From contig CALDHM010000013.1 in the NCBI GenBank assembly GCA_937941455.1, positions 20,495 to 84,494 of the forward strand: a stretch of DNA of 64,000 nt, read 5' to 3'. This document shows positions 1 to 10,000 of the stretch, one piece after another. Both the position numbers and the translations under genes were made by a program. Numbering within the stretch: the first letter of the stretch is position 1; each line of letters opens with the position of its first letter. The stretch comes from an uncultured Pirellulaceae bacterium (GTDB taxonomy: Bacteria; Planctomycetota; Planctomycetia; Pirellulales; Pirellulaceae). A model generated the notes under the pieces. It was not told the DNA's origin. It saw only the letters and a program-made list of their open reading frames with translations, and made no database searches.

Positions 1-210
1 CCGGCCGCCAAAGCCACGTTCGCTCGGTTTTCCTGGTTGTTGATGCACCGCTTCAGTCCAAACCGCCATGACATGGTCCGGGGTCGGTGGCTGGTTGTTC
101 TTTTTGGACCAAGGCAGAGGAAACGGCGCCGACGTGTCAATCGTTTGACAACCGCCTGCGGCAGCAACCGCCAATGCGATAACCGTAGTCCAGATCGTGC
201 GCGGGATCAT
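1..210 (-). CDS. Lipoprotein downstream of gspD, partial (3' end outside window)
   Basis: The reading frame starts at ATG 210-208 and stays open to the left edge, giving 70 residues. The N-terminus is a lipoprotein signal: positive start (MIPRT), hydrophobic core rich in Ala/Val, and the lipobox AGGC with the Cys near residue 21. The mature part begins QTIDTSAPF and continues with a Pro-rich stretch, then HVMAVWTEAVHQQPGKPSER and GFGGR. The start codon overlaps the stop codon of gspD (ATGA), so the two genes are probably translationally coupled. The product is probably an outer-membrane-anchored partner of the secretin; a role as pilotin or secretion accessory factor is only inferred from position. 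I do not recognise a named family. Confidence 0.75.
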   Translation of the reverse strand, partial: MIPRTIWTTVIALAVAAAGGCQTIDTSAPFPLPWSKKNNQPPTPDHVMAVWTEAVHQQPGKPSERGFGGR

Positions 211-3200
211 GGGAATCTCTGATCGTATTGATTCGCGGGAGGAGCAAGTTGCGCCGGTGGCTCAAGTGGTGCGGTTTCGGTGACGGGTGATTCACCCGGC
301 AGGTATTGTTGAGTTTGCGGAGATTCCAGGTCCATCATCCACGGCGAGACCGAGCCGTCCAAACTACCGTGAATTTCTTCCACCTCGCACAGGCACCAGT
401 TCATGCGAGCAAATTCCATTTGTTGCATCCGCAATTCGTCTTGGCGGTCTCGAATGACGTAGGGGGTTAAGACAATCAGCAATTCGGTCCGTTTGACGAA
501 CTCGCTGTCGAAGCGGAACAATCGTCCCAGGACAGGAATATCGCCCAGGCCTGGCACCTTTCGTTCGATCGTTGCGGCTTTCTTGGTAATCAAGCCACCC
601 AGGATGATCGTTTCGCCGGAGGCGGCGCTTACGGTTGCCTGCGCGGTGGTCGTATCCACACGCGGCGAACGGATGATTTCGCCTGTCGGTGAGACGGAAA
701 CGGGTACCCCTTCGGATTCAGGACCGAGACCGGACCGTTCGGCATCGACCTCCATGACGACGGTTCCATCGGGGCTGATGCGCGGAGTCACGCCGAGAAT
801 CAAGCCTACGTTTTCGAGAACCACGCTATTCGATTGTCCGGCCTGGTTCACGGTCGAGCCAATGATACGAGGGACGCGTTGACCGACCTGGATGAACGCC
901 GGTTGATTGTCGAGCGTGCGAATTTGAGGACGGCTCAAGATTTCCAAGCGGCGGCATTCCTGCAAGGCCCGCAGCAAGGCACTGACGCTTTCGCTGCTGG
1001 CCGACAGTACGAGGCCGCCGAAGCCCAGTTCGTTGTTGATCCGGCCCACGGCGAAATTGCTGAGGCCCTGGGAACCAATCACATTGGAGCGCCTGAGCGC
1101 CCTATTGCTGCCGCTGTTTCCTAAAGGCTGGTTGTTGAAATCGAAGCCGGGGGTGTTGGTTGCAGCTTGAATGACTTGTTCCGTGACGGTCACCACGCCG
1201 GCAGCCGTCGAAGTCTGGGTTGTCTGCGTCGTCGTAAGCAAATTGCCCAGCAGGCTGCGGTCGAAGAGAACCGAGTCTTGCAGGCCCAATTCGATGCCGA
1301 ATTCACGCCCGGAGTCGAGCGTGATTTCGGCAATCATGACTTGAATCATGACCTGCGGTGGCGGCTCGTCGAGTTGTTTGATCAGGGTTTCGATTTCTGT
1401 AAAGAATCGTGGCGTGGCACTGAGAATCAACCGGTTGCCGATCGGTTCGGGCACGACAATGACCTCGCGCTCGAGCTGCTCGAAGGGGCTAACGGCGCCT
1501 AAACCCGCTTGTTGGACCAACTTTTCGGAGCGCAGGAAGCTGTTGATAGAATTGGCCACATCGATCGCCGGGGCGTTCTTCAGTCGGTAGACCATGTTGC
1601 GCCGCTCGGAGAATTCTTTTTCATCGAGCCGCAACAGCAAGGCATGGATGATGCGCAAGTCCCCCTCGGACCCGGTGGCGATGATGGAGTTCGTCCGCGT
1701 ATCGACCGAGAAGCGGAGGGGTGCCAGCGACGGCTCCTCTGCTTCGTTCGACAGCTTCAGGGCGGGTCGGTCTATGGACTGCTCCGGCAGGAGGCTGCGC
1801 AGCATCTGCACGAGGGTCGCAGCATCGCCGTATTCGATACGGAAGATCTTGAGTTGGGCCGTCGCTCCACTCACGTCGAGTTGGCGGATCAAGGCCTCGA
1901 CCAAATCGACACTTTGCGGCGGCCCGGCCAGAATCAGCGTGTTATTCACCGGATTCGCCGTGATCTGGACATCGTCCAACAGCCCGGCTTGCAGCAGCGG
2001 CCTGCCACTGGCATCGCTCCCCATCAACTCCCACAGCGGGCGGGGTTGCCCGGCCCCCCCTTGCGAGGCGCGAATGGCGCTTTGTATCGTCGCCGCCAAC
2101 TCGCTGGCCACGGCGTTCTGGACGCGGACCACCCGCGCCTGTTGCTTGCGGGCGTAGCCCTCGACGTCGAGTTGTTGAACGAATCGGCGCACTTCGTCGA
2201 GGTCGCGCGGAGAGCCGAAAACGACAATCGAATTGGTCCGCGCATCGGCAACCGTCTGCACGCGAGTCCCCAAGCCATCTCGATTTTGAAAAAACGATTG
2301 CAACGAAGATTGCAACTCCGTGGCGATTGCATGCTGCAGGCGATGTACCTCGAATTGCGAATTCGGCGATACTGGTTGATCGAGCTTCTTGATCAGGTCG
2401 ACGACGGCCGCGACGGCATCGCCCCAACCGATCAGCAACAACGCATTCGGCTTGCCCAACGCCGTAACCGACACTCGCCCCGTGCGCCCCGAGATCAAGT
2501 CGGCACTGGTCGTTTGCAAGATTTTTTGCACAGCATCGCTGCGACTATGCTCCAGCGCGATGATTTGTATTTCCGGTTGTGTTTCGGCGCTCAGTCGCTC
2601 CAGTTCCTGTATAATCCGGCGCAATTCTTGAACTTCTTTGTCGCGGCCGCGCAAGATAATGATACCCAAGTCAGGCAAAGTCTCGATTTGCACGGACTCG
2701 TTGAGTTGCCTCATCAAATCGGCACGACGCCGCTCGTCCTCTCGTTCTGCGGGCAGTTTGTCTTCTTGGAGATTTGGTCGCGCCGCTTGCGTCGAGGAGG
2801 TGCCTGGGAGTACGGGCAAGGCATTTTCCACATCTTGGGCAAAGCTTCGACCGCCGGTTGAAACCGCTTGCCGGTCCGTTTGCGTCGAGGTCCATACGTT
2901 CACGAATCGTTGGACTGATCGAGCGGTAGCCTTGCGGTAAGTCACGATCTCAGGCTGGTTGTTCAACGAGGGACGCTCGTCAATCTTTCTCACGAAGGTA
3001 GCGAACTGTTGGACCAAATTTTCTGGACCGCTCACATTGACGGTCGCTTGATTCCACAGCCATCCGAATTGCAGGGAGCCATCTTGGGACGAGGCCAGCT
3101 CATACAGGATCCCGTTATTGATTTGCGTCGAGTTCAATTGGCTTGCAAATGAATCGTGAACTGCAGCTTGGAATTGATGCAAATTCAGATGTTGCAAAGG

Positions 3201-3656
3201 AATCTCGTGCCACTGGGCTGCTGGTTTCACCGTGGGGGCTCGAACCGTTTGGTCGGAAGTTGGCGAGCACTGGCGAACGGCTGGTGCAGCATCCGTCCGA
3301 TTCAACGGTTCCGGCGGACGATCCAGTTCGGCCAGGAAGCGATCGCAGTATTGCAGCACAGAAGTGTCCGCGAAGACGACGAGTTCTCGCGGCGAATCAG
3401 AATTGGAAAAAATCTGGTAAACGTATTGAGCGCCTAGTCGACCGCGCAGGTAAACCTCGGCCGCACTGGCCGTCACATGCATCAACTGATAGCGACGGTA
3501 TTCTCTTACTGGGTCGCCAGCAGCGAAGGCCTGCTGGGGCTGGGGCGGATTGGGCCGGTTATACGAGTCTTGCTGCCATGCCTTGCCAATGTGCGTCAGG
3601 GCGCACCAGGCAACGACAATTTGGATTGTCGCTCGACAGCCGTTAAAGTGGTTCAT
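207..3656 (-). CDS. gspD: Type II secretion system secretin GspD with extra N-domains
   Basis: Outer-membrane secretin that forms the exit pore of the type II secretion system. With the ATG at 3656 it has 1149 residues; a TTG 36 bases upstream would add 12 residues ahead of the signal peptide. The start MNHFNGCRATIQIVVAWCALT is a plausible signal peptide. The C-terminal secretin domain runs from about residue 762 (PPQVMIQVMIAEITLDSG) to the hallmark VPGLGDIPVLGRLFRF near residue 1032, followed by TELLIVLTPYVI. Before it lie about eight N-domain-like units, each a beta-alpha-beta pattern ending in an 'I..LD' helix, where a typical GspD has N0 to N3. The gene is divergent from the giant N-domain protein gene and overlaps the downstream lipoprotein gene by four bases. 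The extra-long periplasmic part is the unusual feature. The secretin call is firm; assignment to the T2SS rather than type IV pili follows from the gspE-M operon nearby. Confidence 0.93.
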   Translation of the reverse strand: MNHFNGCRATIQIVVAWCALTHIGKAWQQDSYNRPNPPQPQQAFAAGDPVREYRRYQLMHVTASAAEVYLRGRLGAQYVYQIFSNSDSPRELVVFADTSVLQYCDRFLAELDRPPEPLNRTDAAPAVRQCSPTSDQTVRAPTVKPAAQWHEIPLQHLNLHQFQAAVHDSFASQLNSTQINNGILYELASSQDGSLQFGWLWNQATVNVSGPENLVQQFATFVRKIDERPSLNNQPEIVTYRKATARSVQRFVNVWTSTQTDRQAVSTGGRSFAQDVENALPVLPGTSSTQAARPNLQEDKLPAEREDERRRADLMRQLNESVQIETLPDLGIIILRGRDKEVQELRRIIQELERLSAETQPEIQIIALEHSRSDAVQKILQTTSADLISGRTGRVSVTALGKPNALLLIGWGDAVAAVVDLIKKLDQPVSPNSQFEVHRLQHAIATELQSSLQSFFQNRDGLGTRVQTVADARTNSIVVFGSPRDLDEVRRFVQQLDVEGYARKQQARVVRVQNAVASELAATIQSAIRASQGGAGQPRPLWELMGSDASGRPLLQAGLLDDVQITANPVNNTLILAGPPQSVDLVEALIRQLDVSGATAQLKIFRIEYGDAATLVQMLRSLLPEQSIDRPALKLSNEAEEPSLAPLRFSVDTRTNSIIATGSEGDLRIIHALLLRLDEKEFSERRNMVYRLKNAPAIDVANSINSFLRSEKLVQQAGLGAVSPFEQLEREVIVVPEPIGNRLILSATPRFFTEIETLIKQLDEPPPQVMIQVMIAEITLDSGREFGIELGLQDSVLFDRSLLGNLLTTTQTTQTSTAAGVVTVTEQVIQAATNTPGFDFNNQPLGNSGSNRALRRSNVIGSQGLSNFAVGRINNELGFGGLVLSASSESVSALLRALQECRRLEILSRPQIRTLDNQPAFIQVGQRVPRIIGSTVNQAGQSNSVVLENVGLILGVTPRISPDGTVVMEVDAERSGLGPESEGVPVSVSPTGEIIRSPRVDTTTAQATVSAASGETIILGGLITKKAATIERKVPGLGDIPVLGRLFRFDSEFVKRTELLIVLTPYVIRDRQDELRMQQMEFARMNWCLCEVEEIHGSLDGSVSPWMMDLESPQTQQYLPGESPVTETAPLEPPAQLAPPANQYDQRFP

Positions 3657-4053
3657 TGAGTGAATTACCCGCCTAATTGGTTTAACACGCAAGAGGAGAA
3701 AAGTTGTGTCAACGAATGACGGTATAACCGTGCCTTTCAGCCAGCTGCTTGGTCGAGTGTCTTGCCACGAACGGCGGGCCGATATTTAAAAGACGACGTG
3801 GATAGTGTCAAGTGCATTTTCGGGAAGCGCGGGGGATACACTCTTTAATTTTTTGCGGTTTTCCGCGGTCGCTCGTGCTATACTGGAGGTTCGTTACGTT
3901 AGTCGGTTTGCTGGCCCGTTCGGCAGCAAGCATCATCAAACCTAATACGCTTCGGTGAAGGCAATCCGAACTCGCCCACGCGTCGTGGCCGGTTCACCGT
4001 GATCGTGAATGCGGCGCAGCGGCTGTCTCTTCTTGTTTGAGGTTATCTCTATC
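3657..4053. promoter_or_regulatory. Divergent intergenic region between gspD and the giant N-domain gene
   Basis: About 400 bases without a gene that must hold the promoters of two divergent genes. For the rightward gene a candidate is TTGCGG at 3853-3858 and TATACT at 3879-3884, but the 20-base spacer is long. For gspD, a TTGACA on the minus strand (3712-3707) lies upstream of the preferred start at 3656, without a convincing -10. GAGG at 4039-4042 sits 11 bases before the GTG at 4054. These assignments are inference only. Confidence 0.35.
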
Positions 4054-7000
4054 GTGAGTAGACTGCGATTCCTTCTGTTTTCCCTTTTTTACATCGCTGC
4101 TCTGATCGGAGGCAGTTCGGCTCCGGCTCAAGATCAAGATGTGGTGCCAGATTTTGACTTCTTCCGCTTGGTGCATCCCGAGATCGCAGATTTTTTGGAG
4201 CTGAGCGACCAGCAACGCGTGGAAATCGCTAGCGTCGTTTCCGAAGCCTCCGCGGCTATCGCTGCAGCAACTCCCGAAGCCCGCGGCCAAATCACGGCTG
4301 ACTTCCAAGCCCGCATTCGTGGCCTGATCACTGCGGAGCAACGCGAGCGTCTGCGCCAACTCCCGGAACTCCGCAAGCTGCGATTTAATTTCAGCAGCCC
4401 CAAATGGGAAGATGTGCTGCGATGGTTCGCGCGCCAATCCGATTTGTCGCTGGTCATGGGAAACGTTCCCCCGGGAGATTTCAACTACTCGGATAATCGC
4501 GAGTACACGCCGGCTCAGGCGATCGATTTGCTGAATAGTATCTTGCTGACCAAGGGGTTTACGCTGGTTCGCCGGGACAAACTGCTGATCCTGGTCGAAA
4601 TCAAAGATGGCATCCCCGACGACATTGTCCCACGTGTGAGTTTTGAGGAACTCGCCAAAAGGGGCATTTACGAAATCGTCACGGTGGCGTTCTCACTGGG
4701 CGATAAACCGGTGGACGCTGTACAAGCCGAAATCCGTCCCGTTTTGGGTAGCTATGGCAAAATGTCGTTGTTACCCAATTCGCGGCAACTGCTCGTAACC
4801 GAAACCGTGGGGAAGCTTCGCGCGATCAGCCTGTTGATCGAATCGGTTCCATCTCCCGCAAAACCGCCTGCGCAACCCCCCGAAAAACCCCCTGAGCCCT
4901 CCGAGGTCCGTTCTTATCCTCTGGGGAAATTGGAGCCAACAGGCACCCTAGCCGCGCTCAAGCAACTTGCTCCGAGCACCATTATCAGTGCCGATTCGAC
5001 CGCAGGACGAATCGTCGTGTATGGCCCCATTTCTCAATTGGAGTTGGTAAAAGCCTACCTGGCACAGCTGGAGGTCGCCCCCGATCAAGCTCCCGACTTG
5101 CCACGAGTTCAGTCTTACGAATTGAAGGGAAAATTCAGCGAGCAGCGGCTGCTCGAACAACTAGCCATCGCGGTGCCGCAAGCCAAGTATTCTTTCGATG
5201 CCGCTAGCGGGCGACTTGTCGCACTAGCGACGAACAGCCAGCAAGACGCGATTCGCGACGCGCTGGAGCAGATGGAGTTGGTCGTCGATCAAGACCGCGG
5301 CAAATCCGTGCAAGTTTTCGCGCTGCGCCGTGCCAGTCCCTCCGCAGTCGCCGAAATCGTTTCGGCCGTTTCGCCCGCAGCCTCCGTCCGCGCGGACCCG
5401 GCGACCTCCACCGTCGTCGTGCGAGCCAACGAGAACGAGTTGGCCATCATCGGTCAACTGATCCAACAATTGGAGGCCAGTGGATCGCGCGGCGAGGAGC
5501 AACTCACGCTTCGTTCCTTCCCGTTTGAACGGCTGCCGCCACCCGAATTTATCGCTGAGCTGCAGAAGCTCGTCCCGCAGTCGAAGTTGCAAACCGACAA
5601 CATCAACCGCACCGTTTTGTTCATCGGACTCGCTGACGACCTGGCCAAGGTCGAGATGGCTCTACAGCGATTGGCATCGGCAGAATTGCCACAACCTGCG
5701 AAGCAACTAATTGAATACGACCTTTCGCCGGCCCAGATCAAATTGCTGGAAAGTCTCTGGTTCCAGTTGGACCCCGCAGCCGGCCCCTTGCCGAAGCTGG
5801 CCGATGCCGCACCCGACCGCTTGGTCGTCTGGGTCTCGCCCGAGCAAGACAAGAAGCTGGCAGAATTAGTCGAACAGATCAAACAACTGCAAGTGTCCGA
5901 GACTGAAGCAGAGATCAAACGTTACAGCATCAAAGGGATCAATCCAACAACGATCCTGCAAGTCCTACAAACACAAGTTCCTCAAGCGCAGATCACCCCT
6001 GATCCGCTGGGCGAGTCGATCACGGTGCTTGCCGCACCCGACAAACAGACAAAAATCGCCACCCTCGTCGATCGGCTGAAGAAGGAAACAGAGAGCCTCG
6101 ATCCGACCAAAGTCGAGTTTTACACACTCGACCCACGCTGGGCCACAACAGCGAAAGATATGCTCGCTCAACTGGTCCCGTCCGCCAAGGCGACTTGGAA
6201 TGCTTCGACGAATCAATTCACAGTCATCGCCTCCGAGACGGATCACCGTCGCGTGGCTGAGTTGTTGGACAAGTTGCGGACGAATCTTACCCGGCCTGAG
6301 GTCCCTCGGCTGGTCGTCTATTCGCTTGCTGCCGAACTGCGACCTCGATTCGCGGCGATTCTCACGGCTTATGCCAATGAACTACCGAATGTTCAGGTCA
6401 TTGCCGACCAGCGGCCAGGAGAGTTGGCGATACTTGCCAGCGAGGCTGAGCATGAAATCGTCGCGCGAATCATCACGCAGATTTCGCAGCCCGTCGTCGG
6501 GGCCGAGGCCTACGTGATCGCCAGTTATCCTTTGGGAGCGGCCGACGGCGAAAAACTCGTCGAGCTGCTGCGGAAGGTCTATCCTGATATCCAGATTGTC
6601 ATCGACGAACCTGGGGCACGTTTATTGATTTGGGCTCCCGCGAAGGTTCACGAAAAAATCACAACGACCTTGCAAGAGCTCAATGTCGCGCCCAGTGGAA
6701 ATCGAGGCGCTCGAATCCTTCGGTCCTATCGCCTCAACACCGACCGCGCGGCCACCATTTTACCCCTGCTGCAAAAGTTTCTGCCGCGTATGCAGATCAC
6801 CGCAGGAGACAACCAATCCCTGTTGGTCGCCTGGGGATTTGAGGCCGATCATGACTTGCTCAAGCAAGTCGTGATCCAAATCAATACGCCGGATGATCCC
6901 AGCCGATTGTCCGTCGAATTTTACGAACTCGGTGATCTGGCGCCCCAGCAAGCATCGTTGATGCTTACCAAATTATTCCCGACCGCCGTCGTCGTTCCGC

Positions 7001-10000
7001 ATCAGGCTGCAGGATTGTTGACCGTTCTCGCTCGCAATGACCAGCAAGTCATGATCCGCAGCGCGATCGATCGTTTGCGGTCGACGGCCACGCCCGATGG
7101 AGCGCCCACCGTCGCCGTCTATCGCGTGGATCGCGTCGGCAGCGCCGCCGCCGTGGCGGCCCTCAGTCGCTTGGTGCCCGAGGCTCAAGTCGTGCCCGGA
7201 GCGAACCCGGCTCAAGTGATCGCTTTTGCCAATGCGACCGAGCACCAACGTATACAAGAATTGCTGCGCTTGCTCGACACGGATCTCTCCGACATTGACG
7301 GACTTTCGCTCAAAACTTATCAGCTCCGCCAAGATCTAGCGGCGCAAGTTCGGCCGCTACTACAGGCCGCTCTGCCGTCCCTCAAAATGTTGGGTACCGA
7401 TCCAAACTTTTTCGCCGTGTGGGCCCGTGATGATGAGCATGAGCGACTGCGGGCTCTGATCGCCGACGCGGAGCAACAATTCGCAGCCAGCGCAAAAACG
7501 TATCACTCATACCCGCTCGACCAATTGACACCGGCCCAAGCCCGCTCGGCGCTGTTGGCCCAGATTCCCTCCTTGGCGTTCGTCGAACACGGCGATCAAC
7601 GTTCACTCACAGTGCTCGCGACGGCGGCGGAGCACGCGCGGACGGAAAAGATTTTGGCAGAACTGGCAGCAACAGTCCCCCAAGAAATCGAAAAAACCAT
7701 CCAAACCTACGCGCTGCCTGAAACCTCATTAAATCTCTTGGTCGAGTCGCTGCCCGAAAACATCAAGCGTCAATCCAACATCCGTCAGGATCTGGAATCT
7801 CAAGCACTGATCATCACCGCCCAGCCAGCAGTGCATGAACAACTGGCTGGTTTGATCCCAGAATTGGCGAGCAAGTTGCCGAAGCTCGAACGACCGTTGG
7901 CCAAGATCTACCCAATGGGGGCGATCGCGGCACGCGATTGGCAAGCACTGGTCGCGCAGCTTGCGCCGACGGCTTCCGTTGCCGTTGACCCCAATTCTGG
8001 CAGCGTCGTCATCACCGCCAAGCCTGACATCCACGAACGAATGGCACAGTTGGTCGCCGAATTTCGCGACAGCATCACGGTTTCGAAAGCGGCGATTGCC
8101 TTGCGAGTATCCCGCGCGGACCTGAAGTCGGTGGCGACCGCCCTGTCGGCCTTGCTGCCCAATTGCCAAATCACGCCTGACCCCACCACGAAATGCCTGG
8201 TGGTCGTCGGTACCGATGCCGATTTGAAAGTAGCTCGCACAACGATCGAGCAAATCGATTTGCACGCCCCCAACGAAACCGTTTCCCAGGTCTACCCCGT
8301 ACCCAGCGGCGACGCCACGACGCTCGCCACAGCGCTCAAATCGTTGGTGCCTAGCGGCGTGTTCGTGGCTGACCCTTCGGGCAAGGCGGTTCTAGTACTG
8401 GCTACCGCCGAGGAACAAACGAAAATCGCCGCTACCGTGAACCAATGGGCTAGCGATCCGAACCGGGCCTTGGTCTCACGGGCGTATCCCCTGCAATCGA
8501 TCGATGCTCAAGCGGCATTAACGGTGATCCGCACGCTCGTCCCCGGAGCGACTGCGGCAATCGATCCGAATTCCCAAACGTTGGTCGCTACCGCCACGAT
8601 CCCACAGCACGAGTTGATCGCGCAGGCAGTCGCAGAACTGGACCGCGAGACCACCGGTCAGCTTTCCAAAATCTATCCTGCCTTGGGTGTGCCGGCGCGC
8701 GAGTGGCAAGCCGTCATCAAGCAGATGGCTCCCAATTCCATCGTCGTTGCCGACCCGAATTCCAACAGCTTGATGGTTACGGCTCCGGCGAAAACACATC
8801 GTCTGCTCGAACAACTCGAAGTCGAGTTTCGCCAATTCACGGCCGTTGACAAATCGGTACGCTCCTATCCGTTGCTCAGTATCGATGTAACTGCGGCGGC
8901 GGAATCTTTGGCGGCATTGCTGCCCGACAGCAAAGTCGTCGCGGATAAAACGGCCAAGGCTCTGATCGTGCTGGCCAGCCCGGCCGATCATCAGCGCGTC
9001 GAAGAGACGATCAAACAAATCGATCAGCGGGGCAGCGATGTCGAGTTGCGAAGTTACTTGACCGCAGCAACACCGGCGGAATCGATGGCCCGCGCTTTGC
9101 GCGAACTCTTTCGGAATGATCCGCAGGTCAACGTGGTCGCGGAGCGTGATTCCCGGACGCTGATCGCCGTCGCCCGCCCAGCCCAGCACGAAATGATCGC
9201 GGCTATGATCGCCGATGCCGAACGGCAGGCCACCGCTCCTGATCGCTCTCGAACCTTACGAACTTGGCCGGTGACCCGCTCCGATGGGCGCACCCTCGCC
9301 GATTCACTCAATCGTTTGTTCGAAAAGGAAAAATTGCCCCCACTGGTAAGCTTCGATTTAGGGGGCAAACGACTGTTGGCCTTGGCGACACCCGAGCAGC
9401 ATGACGTGATCGATCGCACGGTGCGGCAGTTGTCGTCGGAGGAACAGCAATTCCGTGTCTTCAAAATCCAAACCATCGACGCTAACGTCGCGATGACAGC
9501 GCTCAACAATTTTTTCCGCGATGAACCCGTCAGCTCGGCCCCCGTACTTGATATGGACTTCGATTCACAGTCCCTGATGGTGCGCGGTACGGAATTCCAG
9601 ATGACGCAAATTCAGAACGTCTTGCAGCAATTGGGAGAGACCAGCGTCGTCTCCGATCTGGAGGCGCGTCTGGGTAACAGTGTCCGCGTCCTGAACGGCC
9701 CGCGCGACTGGAGCGAGATCTTAGAACAAGTTCGCCAACTTTGGCCCCAAATCAGCCCCCACCGACTCCGCATCGTCAATCCGCCGGGCACCGCACCTAC
9801 CCGCCCCTCCGCGGCAGACACTTCGCCGCCACCCGTGGCGCCTCAGGGACGTGAGGGAGCGCTAAACCTGCGGGACTCTCAACGACCGGGCGTGCCCGTG
9901 TTTGAGCTGACCTCGACCAAGCAGGGGAGGGCATCAACCCGCGACGTGCCCCCAGGACAACCGGTTCAAGACGACCAACTCCTGCCACCACCCATCCAGC

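Noticed and set aside
1509..2861. 450-residue plus-strand open frame opposite gspD
   Set aside because: It is antisense to a well-supported secretin gene, with an Arg/Gln/Gly-rich composition typical of a shadow frame.
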